Assembly: GCA_034687125.1 (NCBI GenBank)
Contig: JAQGBZ010000105.1
Coordinates: 1-64,000, forward strand
Origin: Neelides folsomi
Taxonomy: Eukaryota > Arthropoda > Collembola > Neelipleona > Neelidae
Direction of reading: 5' to 3'
DNA: 64,000 bases
Under the pieces are notes generated by a model that saw only the letters and a list, made by a program, of their open reading frames with translations, was not told the DNA's origin and made no database searches. The position numbers and the translations under genes were made by a program. Shown one piece after another: positions 34,001 through 47,900 of the stretch. Position 1 is the stretch's first letter; the number at the start of each line of letters is the position of its first letter.

Positions 34001-37000
34001 CAAATTTTATTCCTCGAGTGGGATCAGTGGGAAGTTAAGAAATTGTAATGAATTGTTCTCATCATCCCAAAACCCCAAAGAGCAGATATGAGATAGGGCC
34101 AGAAAAGGGAATGTCGTTGTATGTAGGTTACCAACATAGGATTTAAACTTTTCACTCCCACGTTGGGAGCTCCTTAAGGACTACTTAGCCAGAATAAGTC
34201 GACGACTTCTGGTGACTCCTTGTGAATCAAGCAAGCTCCTTAAGACCCGGTTGGACTATAGAGATAGCAAAAGACAAGTAATGAGAGTATTCAATTTGTA
34301 CCGTCCTACCCGAATCCCATTAAACCCAACGTTTTTTTGGCCATTGACCGGCCACGGGCTCATTTTGACCCGTAATCCCAATGAGCCTCATCTGGCATCG
34401 AAACGTATCAGAAGCAGCAGTGAGTCGGTGAAGAGGAGTCTTTGAAAGACGGAGAAAGAGATTCGCGACGGAGATAATTAATAGCCCGCCTTGGCTCTTT
34501 CATCTCCACTCTTTCTCATATTAATCCAATTACATCCATCTCCCACCCATGGACTCCTGGAGGAGAGCTCTCAGCCTTAATGCATGAGACTTTGTGGAAA
34601 TTCCCATGTTCCTGTTTGGATATCCGTATGGGAGCAAGTACGATCCTGTATTTTAATCCATGTTTGTGGGAGATGAGTGGGAGATGAACATTTTCTATGC
34701 TACCATCGTGTGGAAGGATCAATTCTAATGAGAATCTCATGGCTCAGAAGCCTTTTCGTCATCTCTTGCTCCAATTAATCTTGGAATTGCTCGAAAGTTC
34801 CTCCGTCGTCAGGGCGGGGAGGTTTGGGAGTAAATCACTACATACAGAAGCTACTTTACGATCATGCCTTTATGGCTATGACACATAAACTCACAAACTT
34901 AAAACCGCCATATAGCTCATTGTAGCTGAGTAATAACTAATAACCAATAACACTCAAATTTTTCTATACAGTTTCAAAATGACATTGCTCATATTACATA
35001 TCAATATTATTCCCAAATAACTACATAGGAAAATTTTCCTACTGAACATAGGAAAAATATGCAAGTTTTACATTTAGTTATTTAACTTATTTATGATATT
35101 TTTCAATGTTATTTTTATTTAGACGAAATTTGACACTAAATGTTCCAACTACGACGGACCTACAATACTACATAAGTAAAGTACCAAGGACAGATAATAA
35201 TTATGTGGTTATTATTTGAAGCTTTTATCTTATTTCTATTAAGTAATTTAAGTCCTTATTTTATTTTTATATACTGCGTTTATCATACAGACAGAATGAT
35301 CTTAAGATTTACTTAAGACCATAATTATACTTTAATGTTGGTAATATCTATCACAATGGTTGGAGAAGTATATAATATATATGGAGAAGTATGTATATAT
35401 TATATATAGAGAAGTATATATTGTATATGGAGAAATATATATTATTAAGGTAGTTTATTAAAGATATAGAAAGCTCCTGAGAGTTGTTCAACAGAAGGAT
35501 TCTCATCATAACATACGGTGAGAGGAGAATGAAAAAGTTTGTCATGATAAACTTATCTCTCGAGTTTTTCTCTTTTAATTTAATTTTAAGGCGCAACTTG
35601 TGTTTTTGCTTTCTGGGCCCATCCACTTCGTGGTATGGGACGGAGGAGCAAAGTATGTGTTCGGGCCTGAGTGAGTGGGCCGGACGAGGAGGAGACCTTC
35701 GATCCAGACGCCGGTCGGCCCGATAAAAATGATTAGTCACCCTTCAATTAGGGAATAACTCCTTCGTGGCTCCTTCGAGTGTCAACGGTCCCCTCGCCAC
35801 TCTCCGGCCATGCTAATGAGGAAAGTGGAATGGGGAGCCGAATGCCTCGACTCCATCATCCATCAACTTTGAGGTTCAACCTACGAGTGACAAACGGGTT
35901 CGTGGGTCGATCCTTTTTAAACGGGTTCCGGCCGGCCACCATACCGACCACAAAAAACTTCACTACTTTCCTCTTTTTTCTCAATGCTCTTATTCCATTT
36001 CGCAATCTTAGCAATTCAAGCCAATATCTTTTTCTTTCATCTATATTATACCATAGAGCAAAATTACTTAATACTGAATTTAAGAATAGTTAAATAATAT
36101 AAGCATACTTATACAGCATATACGTACTGTATTTATCTGTATTTACATATGTACAGATGTCTGTAACTTTTTAAATGATGTTTCAACTTTAGAGAATTTT
36201 GGAAGAGCCGGGCTGTGTTTGTAATTCAAGTAAATTGATCTAATGGGAGAAACTCGTTGAGAAGGAGTGCATAAGCTGTAAAAGGACTTTATTCTGTTTC
36301 ATCCATGAGAAAACATTTTGTACCTTTGAGAGTTTGCTCCCAGAGAGGTGTGGAAGTTTGATTCTGCTGGGCTGAAGTTTGAGGTGACAAGAATCTCTGG
36401 AATGAGGGCCGGCTGTTGGAGACGTGAAAGTGGAGTTGATTGCCGACTCCTTTTACGCCGACCGTTTTTGATCCTTCACAAGCTCCCTCAATCGAGATCG
36501 ATTGCCGCGTTATGAATTGTGTTTTCTTCTGTGGGGGTCGTAATTACCTATTGAGCCATTCTCGCGGGCGGGGGCTAATTATACGCTTCTTCTTAGTGAG
36601 ACTCGGGGCAGGTGAGGGCGGGCGGGCCGAGGATGAGATGAAGGGATAAGAATGGGCCGATGGAGAAAAATGTGTCTTCTTCTGTCGGGTCGGTGAGCCG
36701 ATGGGTGTGGGGGACTCTCGTGGCCCTCGACCCCATACACAATTCTCATGCCAATAAGCTCGACATGAGTGATGGTGCTTTAATTGGGACCAAATCGAAT
36801 GATTCTTTCTTAACTCCTTTCTTCCTCCTTTGTCCCTTCAACCTTGGAGTCTTTTGAGGAACTTTATATCATTTTCTTACCAATAGATCTAACAGATCCA
36901 ATACTAATGCGCACATATCCCTCGTACATACCCTGTACATAAATGTGAGTAAGTGTTGTAGGTGTTGGCATGTAATATGATCTATCTTATCTTATTCTAT

Positions 37001-40000
37001 TTTAATACGGCTTTACTTCAAACAGCTCAAATTTTAAAAGTATACCATTACCTATGACTCATACATTATTCTCAGACTCAGTCTTATAATCATTCTTAAT
37101 ACTCTTACTTATTCAATCCTGGTATGATAATATTTGTATAATCTAACTTATTGTAAGTATAGAATGTTTTCTGTAGAGTATATGTATAGTAGGTAGAGAA
37201 TATTTATAAATAAAGTAAGTAAAATAATAAGCAATGTAGGTATAATATATTGGTATTACAGTGTTATAAGTATTATATAAGTATTGTTGGAGAACGTTTG
37301 GTCACTCCTTGAACCTTAAGGAGGATTGAAGGAGATTTCTTGGGTTGGTTCTGTTTAAAATTGTCCTTTTATAAGAGGGTACTTGGATTTTGTATTTCGA
37401 ATCTTTGGTGGGTAGTTTTGAAGATAAATAACGTGTGGAGGGAGTGAAGGTCGCAAAGGGTGGTGTTGGGATTGAGGGCGTAGGTCGGCCTCTGCTTGGG
37501 CGACCGCCTCATCAGCCTCCCTATATATGACTGACTCTTCGGATGAGTTATGGATGAGGAGAGGAGAATTCAACAGGCTGCCGAATTTGGTCTGACGCGA
37601 CTCCTCACCGCCCGATGGAATGTCCCGAGTGAGCTTATGATCCCACGACTCCTCTCCCACTTGACATCTTCCTCCGATCACATGGGAATGGATTGATTTG
37701 CCCTGACGGCGTTAGCCCTAATAACCTCGAGAGGCTAATGGGAGAACGTGTAATAAATGGACGATGGAATCTTCATCCTCCGCCTGGCTCTTTTCCTCCG
37801 TCGCTCCGCATTGTATTAAGAGCAACAAGATGGGCCGGGGTCCATTAAAGCCCAATAGAAGAGGATTTATATAGCATTTATATACTAAGTATTGAGCTTG
37901 TATAAATGGTTTATGGGTTGTCCGCCCCCGCGATGGGGCTAGTAGTTGGTCGTGACAGGGACTTGAGAGGAGGCCTTGTTGAATAAATCAGAATTAGGAA
38001 GGGGGACTACGTGGAGGAAGACAAAGGAGATGAATAATGGTCGGCTCCTCTCTCCCGTCACACAATCCCTTGTTTCCTCAGACGTGAGAAATTTGTGAGG
38101 GATTTCATTAGAGGTGGCCAAACCAAAGCGGGGGGCGAAGGTGAGCTCTCCGAGAGTGTGACTTTAAATAAAAAGGAGCGAGACCCTTGATTTGGGCAGG
38201 TACTTGGAGTTGTATGCCCTTGTGGCCCTTATCTCTCCTCTCCCATGTGTTGAACGAGTCGATAAAGGAGGATCGAACATCCTCCCATGAAATTAGGAAA
38301 CGAATGGGCCGGAGTTGGAATACACATATTATCACAACCAGGAGTCGTGAAACTTCTTGGTTCACATTTTTAATTGATTCCATTAAACTGGAGTTCATCA
38401 CGACGCCTTACACGTTCCACATGTTCTCCCTTATAAAGAATATAAAGAATGATTTTTTTATTCCATTAAGCTTCCGAGGGTTGGATGGATTATTGGAGTG
38501 AAGGAATTAAAAATCTTTCTTTTAAATACTCAGAGAGGATTTTAGGGGAAGAGGGTTGTAAAATCTTTGAATGACTCTATTACGATTGGGGTGAGAGGCC
38601 CCGCTCCGGATTCTGCTCAAGAGATAGGAATTAAAGACGCGATAAAATATTTTACGGGAGGAGATGTACAGAGAGACGCCGCTCATATCTGTCTACCAGA
38701 AGAACTCGTTCGATCCTTCTGGATTCCTCTTACGTGCAAGTGGTGCAGGTTGTATCATACAATATAAATAATATTACCAAACTATAGGTGCGAATACTAC
38801 AATATAGCTTTCTTGAATAAAACTACAGTACTTGGAAAGCTAACTATAGTTATAATACTGGTCCTTATAACTATCTAATAAAATATATGTATTTAAATAC
38901 AGTATAAGAATGCATGGTATATCTTTACCTTTAAGTAATGTGTGCAAGGGTAAGTAATATTATTGGCAGAATAAACCAACATTAAGTTCTGCTGGTCTCT
39001 CAATTTGGGTATTGGTATGTGCAAGTAAAATGTAATATATATTATCTATGTACTGCGTATATTCAACGAAGTACATTTGTGGATGGGAATTAAGGCTGAG
39101 ATGTATGGTTATATCATATGGCTAAGGAAGGTTCTTCAAAGTGGTTCTCTTCGATCCACGAGAGTTATAAATGCAAATGCAAGGATTCTCAATTGGGCCG
39201 TTGGTCCATAACTTTCCTCTAGTATTACTCCATTTGACGGAGTCATTTCATTCAGCCGTATCTTCATACATGTACAACCGATCCACTCGATGGCAGTTTC
39301 CTATTACAAGATTAACAGGGAGGACAGACTGCTACTTCACAAAACCAAGAGCTGTTTATAAAACTTTCTGTACGGCACAAAGGTTTACTAGCGACTAGAA
39401 AAGTATAAAAAGGGAGATACAGACAGGACAGACACACATAAAGATTACATGCTAAAAGAGTTACTGCCTTTGTCTATAAGCCCGGGCCGGGACTCTTATC
39501 CCGGGAGTTACCGGGAGTTGTCGAAATTGTGTGGAAGGATATAGAAGTTATATATAAGGTCTTGGGTGGAATGATTGATCCACTTCCGATTGATTTGTGG
39601 CAAGATTAATAGATTTATTCCATCTCTGGTTCAGCTCTCAGGCTTGGCGGGTTCTGAAAGAGCGAGGAATTTGGAGAGAGGCTGTGCGGTGGGTCGAAAG
39701 TATTTAATATTCAAATTTGATACTTTGGGTCCGGAGATTGAAGGACAGGCGTCCGGAGTTTCCGAGGAATTTGGTTGAATCCATGAAGGCTGTTCAAGTG
39801 TGATGAGAGCCGAAGGCACGAAAGCCTCCTTCCGTTCCCCACCTCTAGCATAGGACCAGATAGGAGATAAAGATGAGATGGGAGTTTTCTCCTTCCTTCT
39901 TATGTACATTACGGAGTGTGTACTTATAACCTCCCACTTGGCTCTTGGAGAGATAAACAGAACAGCACGAACGAGGGCTGCTAATGCAGGATGCTAATGC

Positions 40001-43000
40001 TATGGGCCGGAGTTGCCAGCAACTGACAACATTTGGGGATGAATATTGAGAAGCGGATGAGTTCTCATCTACTTGGGCCGATTCCTCATCCGGGATTTTT
40101 AGGCAAAGCCCGTGGAGGGATAATCTCTCAAAGTATGGTTAATGGAATGAGGAGCGGCGGCGGAGAGGCGGGGGAGGCGAGACTTTTCCCATTCTTTTCC
40201 CCGTCCTCATTATTAACTTAGGAACGGCTTCCCCCTCACTTCCACCCGAAGATTGAAAAGGCAGGAGAAGGAGATTAATCAATTCCCCTCAGACTGATCA
40301 GAACCTCAACCATTAATTTTTCTCCCCTCTTTTTCGGAGGGAGCTTAAAAATGTGCTTTCCTTTACTAATAGCTCCGCCGCCCTCTCCACACCCAAAGAT
40401 TAAAAAATGTAATAAAGGGACTAGTGGGAGATGGTTGATGGAGGAGAATTAGGAGTTCCACATGGGACAAGAAACTCCCGAGTGAAATCATATCGAATCA
40501 TCCCATCTCTTCCATAATCAATTTCAACAACTTTTCCTTTCAGAATTAAAGTTTATATACCGAGGCTCGGTTTCAAGGGGGAATCACCATACCGTGTTGC
40601 ATAATGTTGAAAAGCACTATTGGGTTCACGGAGTCATAAATGCATTTATGGAGTAGAATCCAACCAAGGATGCTCAGAGGTTGCAGAGGACGACTAATTT
40701 TCCTTCGTGCACCATGTAGGATACACAGAGTGAATTTAAAGGGGGATTGTGATGGACTGAGAGTGGAGTTTTGTACAGGCCGTAGTTAATGAAGGGAAAT
40801 AGTTGGACGTCATGGGCGAGAGTCGTAATAATAAAGGGGAATGGGAGAAGAGTAATATGAGAGGGCGGGAGGGCAATTAGGGCTAAGGAAGGGTGACGAA
40901 GCCTCAGCACGTAAGGGTCACGAAGGGAAGTTGGACAGCTAAATGGATGTCCGAAACTCTGAGTTGGAGCTCGAGTCCAAGCTCCATTGTCCTCTCCTAA
41001 TGGATGAGGCCGCGAGGGTGTCTCTCTATGTGGAGACAATATATATCCTTCTCCGTGCCTTTGTATTCAAGGCGAGTTGTGCCGAGATTCGGGAGCCGAC
41101 GGTTGGAGTGGGAGACCTGTTCCTCGTCAGAGTGATGGGCTGGCCGGCGCATTCATTACCTCCGTCCCGCCTCATTCATCCGTTGGAGTAATGGGGAGTC
41201 CCTGGGATGGGCTCGGCGGATTGAACCCTCTTGGGACGTAGGAGGCCCACAGATGATGTTGAGTTAGATATATGGGCGGATGGCGGTGGCGAGGACGGCA
41301 GGAGCCCGTGCTGCCCAGAACATGTGAGAGGAGGTTGGTGGGGGAGCGGCGTTATGAGAGAACCTCTGCCAACCATCCCAGCCTGTAAAAGAAGGGCAGG
41401 GAAGGGGATTGAGCCACAGTCTTCAACCTCTCGTTGTCCCGGGACCTTTCGCTCTCGAGAGCTCCCCTATACCTAGTGTGTGTTGTATCGCTCTGACGGA
41501 GTAGAAGAACCGGGTGAAAAATTGCGGGTGAATTCATTTCCTCCATCTCGCCCGTGAAGGCTTCGTAATTTGGGAAAGTTCTCAAGTTCCAAAGACGGGC
41601 CAGCCGGATTCCCCGTTCCCCTTTTATCAGGCAAAGTTGCCCAAACTACAACTCTTGAACCCTTGAGGGTGAAGTGAATTTCGTGCCAGTGTTGTATTAC
41701 CACCGAGTTTCCTATAACTCCCTTCACTTGTCGTCGTTGCTGTCTCTCCCAGGTTCGTCTCTTTGTGACTCTCAGACCGAAGGGCTATGTGTATTTAATT
41801 GTATATCCCCAACTTTTGGCTTCATTCACTCTTTGACTCCCACTCTTAGAGTGAGTGAAGCCTTGTCCTTTATTTCCTTTTACTCGGAAGAAATGTATTG
41901 ACTGGCTCTCTGGCTACTGGTTTCCTCTCTCATTAGAGATGGAGACAATGGGAGAACGCCCCTGTAATTAATTTCAATCCTGTCAATTTTATAAAATCAT
42001 TACCCGGCTCCTTCTCCAAATTATTTTCTATTGTTTCTCTCCGTCGTCGAATACGACTGGATGGTTCTCCATCCTAACTGAGTGAGTGATATAAGGGAAG
42101 AGAACTTAGAGAACTCGGAATGGCTTGGAATATGCTGTGGTTAGTTAGGGAGAGAGATAGAGAGCAATAGGACCAAGTTTGTTCTGGGCGTTGAGTTCTG
42201 GGGAGGGTGTTGGTTCTCCTTCACTGTGGTTTTACTCAGAGACTCTTTTTTTCTTCCTTTCCTCCTAATTGCCCTAAATTATTGTCTTATTCTCTCGACT
42301 CTCCATAGATAAGAGAGGAAGACCGGGTAGTCGAGGATCAAACTACCAGAGCTTCCAACTCATCTCAACAAGTGTTTTGCTGTCTTCCCCGGCCCTCCGC
42401 TACATTATGTTCATCCGACTGTAAAACAAGGGTTGGAAAGACGAACGCCGCCACCACTTTGTATTCTCAATACTCGCGATGGGCTACCGATGAAAAGTGT
42501 CATCGCTCTCCGCCCTTCGTCAAGCCGATGAATTCCCCCGTCTCGAATCACTCCACTCTCATTATTCACAAAATCGATTCTGAGGACAGAATTTAAATTT
42601 TTATAAAAGGCAAGTTTCATCTTGAAAATGGAAATTGCATCTTTTCACACTGAACTGAATTGTGCTGAGGAAAACTTACGGTTTCATACTACTTTTAATA
42701 GGAATTGAGCTCCGTTGGTGTAACGAGAGCTGTTGGAAGACTTCGTTCTATTTTCCCCTGTTCCGAGGTGAAAATTGAGGTGAGAGTAATTTATATAATT
42801 TACTTCGTAGACGAGTGTAGTGTTACAAAACCCTACCATAATATATAAGTTCCTATGTCGTGTCGTTAACTTTACCTTTTTGGAGTATAAAAAGGAAATA
42901 TAAATTTCTATATTCGTTGTAGATAAAACTGTCTGAAATATTATAACTTAAACGTATACTAAATACTGTATATTAAACACAAGCATGGATTACATAAATA

Positions 43001-43176
43001 GTAATATAGGGATAGGTTTATAAGTATAGATTTATATAGGTAGATAGAATATTTCAACTTTTCCAGGTCTATATATTTCGTGCGGGTTGACTTGTGGCTC
43101 GTGGCAATGCGGTTGAAAGGTCTCCTCATTTAAATGATGAAATGAACATAAATCATAGGTCATCCCTTTGAGAAGA
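34001..43176. other. G+C-richer gene-free region upstream of the NOL4-like exon
   Basis: About 9.2 kb with no gene I can support. The base composition rises visibly from about 34.0 kb. Words such as GGGCCG, CCGGCTC, GACTCC, GAGAG and CATTAAT recur, interrupted by AT-rich patches at about 34890-35480, 36090-36180, 36880-37300, 38760-39110 and 42790-43080. The many open frames lack family signatures and codon bias, and follow from the lower stop density of this composition. Most likely cis-regulatory DNA of the NOL4-like gene. Confidence 0.5.
35361..35447. repeat. AT-rich imperfect tandem repeat
   Basis: Four decayed copies of a roughly 22-28 bp unit of the form GGAGAAGTATATATTGTATAT, each starting GGAGAA or AGAGAA and followed by a TATA run. 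Confidence 0.75.
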
Positions 43177-43719
43177 ATGTGTGAGCGTTCTTCCCGTCGG
43201 AGCGTCCCGGTCCGGGACGCGAGTAGTCGCTACTCCATCGACACACTATTCCCGGGTTTGAGCAGCGGAAGTGCCGAGGCTCCGTCTCGTGTTTGCCCTT
43301 CCGCTCTACAAATGGGCCTCCGCCCCGAAGAGGAATCTTCTCTTCGTTCTTCGCCACGCCACGGAGGTTGCAAACGGAAAGCAGGGAGCCCTTTGAAGCC
43401 AGCCACTCAGCCGAAACAGATGAGCCTCCTTTCCAGCACCAAAATGTCGCGGAAGAATATGTTTGAAGCCTTTCAGCCCTGGGTTCTCAACACCTACGGG
43501 GACTCGGCCAAGACTAAGACGATCACAAAGAAGAAGTACGTGCGGATTGTGAAAACCCTCCGTGGTGAAGAGATCAACAATGCGGAGAACTCAAAGTTTC
43601 GATTTTGGGTGAAAGCTAAGGGATTTTCCATGGGAGCACCTGGAGGACTTGCAAAGGACGACGTTTCCTTCTCGCCCTCTTCGCCCGATCCAGACCTCTT
43701 CGTCCCCACTACTGTGAAG
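43177..43719 (+). CDS. NOL4: NOL4-like nuclear protein, first coding exon
   Basis: NOL4/NOL4L are conserved nuclear proteins of poorly known function, expressed mainly in the nervous system. From ATG 43177 the exon has 181 codons and ends ACTGTGAAG|GTAGGC, a good donor at 43720, in phase 0. Residues about 95-165 match the NOL4 N-terminal domain: AFQPWVLNTYGDSAKTKTIT, KKKYVRIVKTLRGEE, NSKFRFWVKAKGFSMGAP. They finish DLFVPTTVK, just where vertebrate NOL4 has VLYVPVKT. The first roughly 90 residues (MCERSSRRSVPVRDAS ..., Ser/Arg/Pro-rich) have no counterpart in vertebrate NOL4, so a start at a later Met (MSRKNMFEAFQ) is possible. No later exon was found in the 20 kb downstream. Confidence 0.88.
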
Positions 43720-44472
43720 GTAGGCGACGTTTTTTTTATCTATTTAATTCCTCCTGAGGTGGCACATATGCATATATATGCATGTTACTGGAGTCATGGG
43801 TGCTCGTTACATCACCACTCTGACGAACTTCTTCCCACATTCGGCCAGCAAAAAGTGTTGATTCTCATGGGGCCGAGGAATGCTCTAAGGGGGAAGGAAG
43901 CCTCTCCTTGTCCTTCTACTCCCTACGTCTTAATGTCATTCCAGCCAGCCCAACACATGTTACTCCACTTTTATAGTCTGGAAAGCTGGAGGAACAAGGT
44001 TGGATACAAGAGGCCCTTTTCCCACCGCCCATCGTAAAAATGGCTACAATAATTAATCCGAGTCCCACGTACGTCTCCGTGTGAATATGAGCGTGATGTG
44101 TGTCCTCTCATTTTCTTTCCTCGTTCAGGACATGCAACGGCCCGTTGAGGTACATCATAAATATACCAATATACTGTTTCATACTGCTCAGACTCCTCGC
44201 CCCATGAATTCAACAAATATGCACCATCAATAATATCACTGCATGGAGGTACATGTAAAAGCTCTTATCCTTCTTCATAACTCCATACTATTGTATATAT
44301 TTGAAGGTGGAACAAGTAATGTGCAAAAAGTCTCACACTAGAGGAACTTGGATAAAAATGAGCTTTGTACATTCATAAGGTTTTGAGATAAAGATTGGGT
44401 ATGGTCCATTCACACTAGTATATATTTATAATATTAGTCCTGTATTATTAATATGCAAGTAATGTATTTATG

Positions 44473-44934
44473 TACTCCTCGAGCGCATTAGAGTATGGAA
44501 AAATTTTGGTTTGAGCTTCCTTCCTATATTTTGAATAATACTCAAGATACATTTGTTTATAACTAAATATCAATTATATAATATGTATATTCTTTACATT
44601 TAAAACATAATTATTCTAACTAGTCTTTGAATATACATATGTAACTATATAAAATAATGAGGTTTAATATTTTGTTACGTCTCCTTTTGCTTTGATCAAA
44701 TCCCTCATTCTTTAACGCATTGAAGAGGCGAGCCGTCGGCAGGTATCAGGCGTTATTTTGTCCCACTCAGCTTGAACTATCCTTTTCAAATCATTTAAAT
44801 TCTTCGGATTTTGACGTCTTTTGGCTTTTTCAAAATGAATGTAAGTCCAAACCGGAGTGCGGAGATAGGAAGATAATAGAAAGCAAGGAAGCTCAAACCA
44901 AAATTTTTCCATACTCTAATGCGCTCGAGGAGTA
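44473..44934 (-). mobile_element. Internally deleted Tc1-family transposon
   Basis: It has 50-bp perfect inverted repeats bounded by TA on both sides. Each starts CTCCTCGAGCGCATTAGAG inside the TA and runs to GAGCTTCCTT, at 44473-44522 and 44885-44934. The 460-bp element keeps only the 3' end of a Tc1 transposase frame on the minus strand. The intact, identical ends suggest a fairly recent insertion or ongoing mobilisation by a full-length relative. Confidence 0.9.
44664..44912 (-). pseudogene. Tc1 transposase C-terminal remnant
   Basis: The minus strand reads HFEKAKRRQNPKNLNDLKRI, then VQAEWDKITPDTCRRLASSM and, after one in-frame stop, RMRDLIKAKGDVTKY-stop. This is the typical Tc1 transposase tail (KNLDDLW..EEW..IP ... 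RLV.SMP.R...I.AKGG.TKY). The catalytic DDE domain is missing, so the element cannot move by itself. Confidence 0.88.
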
Positions 44935-47900
44935 AGTAGATAAGACACAATATGGAAGGATAGACAGATTAATCGTCCCGGAGACAATCCCTTCGTTATT
45001 GGATCCACCTGGAGGGATTGAGTTCCAATTTTGGGTTCGGGGGATGTTTGATGTATTGAATGTATTGAATGGTCCGAATCCGCCTTACGAGTTGATCTAA
45101 TGAAGTCTTGTCGCCTGAGACGGGCAGAAGGCAAATAAAAGGACGGGAGGAACAAAGGGAGACTTATTATGGAATTAGAATATCTCTTTTGATGAAGGGT
45201 CACCTCGAGGAGGATGTGATTGGAGTAAGAGATGAAGAGATTAGTCTCCCTGCCAACTTTCCTCTCGGGGGCTCAAATTGTCCTCCGCCCGCCCCGAGAA
45301 TCGCATTAGTGTCAGGGAAAAAGGGCCGGCTAATGAACCCGATGGAGAGCCGGGGAAGCCTTGTCCCATTCATTCCAGTTGGATGACCGGCGGAGCCGCC
45401 GATACGACCAACCTTCCACAGAATCCTTTTCAATTCAAAGGGAATATAATAAAAGGCCCGAATTACGATCCAGGCCCCCGAGAGTCCCGAGGACAGAAGG
45501 AGATGAGAGGGCAAGCCGACTCAGTTTTATGACTCTCGGCTCCTCTTTCCTCCTGTCGGCGAGTTTGATCTCGACATCTCGCCGTGCCTTCTCGCAGTAG
45601 TCTCGATTGAGCTAATTCTTCCTCCTTATTATCCATCTCTCCTCGCTTAATTTCAAATTTTGAGTGGAGCGAATGGGACAGTTTTGATTGGGACGGGCCG
45701 GAATAGGCCCAAATTGTAAAACCACGCGGCTTTATTTACTTTTTTTACATAATTGGGAACTTTGGATCTTTCTAAGAAGACCAAAGCCAACTTATTTATA
45801 TTCATACATACTACCATACTACATACATATTACTACGTAGATATAAAAAAGTGGATAATTAAAGTAGAGTACTTTAGTATGTAATTTAAAATACATAGTT
45901 AGATTGAAATCAAGTTGGGCTTGGTTTTACTATCTTTTATTGTTTAGAAAAATTAAATCTCGATGGGCTTTGGAGTTTTATTGAATCAATGAGTTTCTTT
46001 GCTCCGTCCATGTAAAATGGAAGTCCAGGGGAGTGCATTGCCATAAATAGGAAGGGATAGGCAGCCGGGGAATGACGTGGAGTGACAGTCGGCCTCCTCA
46101 CGACGACCCGTCGATTCTCTCCTAAACAGAAAAGAAGGCTGAAGGTCCACCAAACCTCTTCGAGGGTGGCTTTCACGGGAAACTCATCCATCTGAATCTG
46201 TTCGTGGGGAGGGAAATGGCGTGTCGCGTGTGCTAATGCTCTTCGCCCTTTTGGGTCTCCTGACTTGGGAACCCATATGTGTGTGTGTATGGGGTGATAA
46301 GGGAGCCTGACCGCCGGGAAGGAATCGGATTTCCTCAGGAGCTCAGGGGCCGAGGCCCATTACTCTCGGCTTACTCCTTTGATTTGCATTCTCCTGACGT
46401 TCATCCCTGGATCTCGTCGGCCCTCGTCGATCCATGCATACAGAAGGAGAGGAATGTGAGGAAACGAGGGTCCGCAGCTCGACAGAGTGGACAAACCGGG
46501 GCGGATGGAAGTATATACACCGTATCTTTCCATCTGGTCTTTTGGCGAGATGTTCACCCAACGTTTAAACTTTGCCCATTTCATTTCTTATTCAAACTCG
46601 TCTCCAATCTCCCTTGTCACGTCTTTGGAATTAGTGTTCGGAGTTATCATAAATTAAAATCAATCTGTAGTTTAATTGTTCCGGTCAAAATCAGTTTTCT
46701 CAATATTTCCCGTGATTTATGGTCCAAAGCCCGAGGTTGGTAAGGATGAAGTGGCTTGTACTATGTATGCTTATTCCGTTTATAAAAAATGTTGATCGCG
46801 ACGGGCCGTTGTGAAAAAGAGGGGAAACCCCAGCATGGAGGCTCTTGCAAAATTCAAAGCCGACCATTTGGAAATAAATTCGGCCCATGTGTGGGAGCAG
46901 GGAGAAGAATGTGAAGTGGGCCTTCCGCTCTGTCAGCCGGTGTGGAGTTGAGGAATGGGCCGGGTTTTATTTCAAGGAAAAGAAGGTGGCTGCCGGAGGG
47001 TTCGCATCCACGAGCGAGCCCTCAGAATTATAATTTGTATTCTTGGTAGAGGACGAGGGCATGCATAATGTACTTGGGTCGGTGGAGGAGGAAAGCAGTG
47101 GAAATGGAGAAGCTCATGCTCTCCGCAAACGTACACCACACGCGAGGATAAGATAAGGCCTCTAATGGATGGGTACATCTTGTACCTGAGAATAGAGGAA
47201 CTACGGTCCATAACCTCAGCCTTTACGAGTCCTCATCAACCCAACCCCGTATTTTTCCACCGCACCTTTCCGCCGTCGGGAATCTCTCACCGCCGGCCGC
47301 CGGATGAGTCAGTCTGATCGAGGTAGGAAATGGAATTACCAAACTCCCACCGATGCCCGCCTCGAGAGAGTAAACCTATGAAAGTGAATCTGATCCAATT
47401 TCCTTTCTCCCTCAATAGGGACTTTGGATCCATGCGAGACTTATGGCCTCAGCTCCCCGATCTTCCGTGTCAGCCCAGACATCCATCTCGGATCTGGGAC
47501 ATGCGGGGAGGGCGTTTTCATCCAATCCATTCTCATATGGACGAGGAATATAATGGTTTGAGTGGATTTGTCCTGCCCTGTGTGTAGTTATTACCTTGAA
47601 AGGGGGATGTCAATCCACTTGGTTATTTGAGACCCTTCACCTTATTTTCATCCCTGAACATGCCGGGTGTGAAAGGTTCTTCCGGTGATAGAAGGATCTG
47701 TTCCCTCGTTTGTTCGCCATTTCCGAGTTTAAACTTATACCAGTAGTTGACGGCCATCGGCCAATTGGAAATTTGGAAATATTTGAAACTTTGGCCCCTT
47801 TGAGTCTTTGAGCTTGAGAGCGAGGGTTGAATGTGTAATAATAAGAAGGAGGAGGGTGAATGTTAACTTTTGTAAAACCTCCCGTCAGTTCGAGCTGGGA

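Noticed and set aside
34697-34888. Plus-strand frame in the first part of the desert
   Set aside because: No family resemblance, no splice context; lies just before an AT-rich patch and is not longer than chance.
43494-43709. Minus-strand frame opposite the NOL4-like exon
   Set aside because: Antisense shadow of a well-supported exon.
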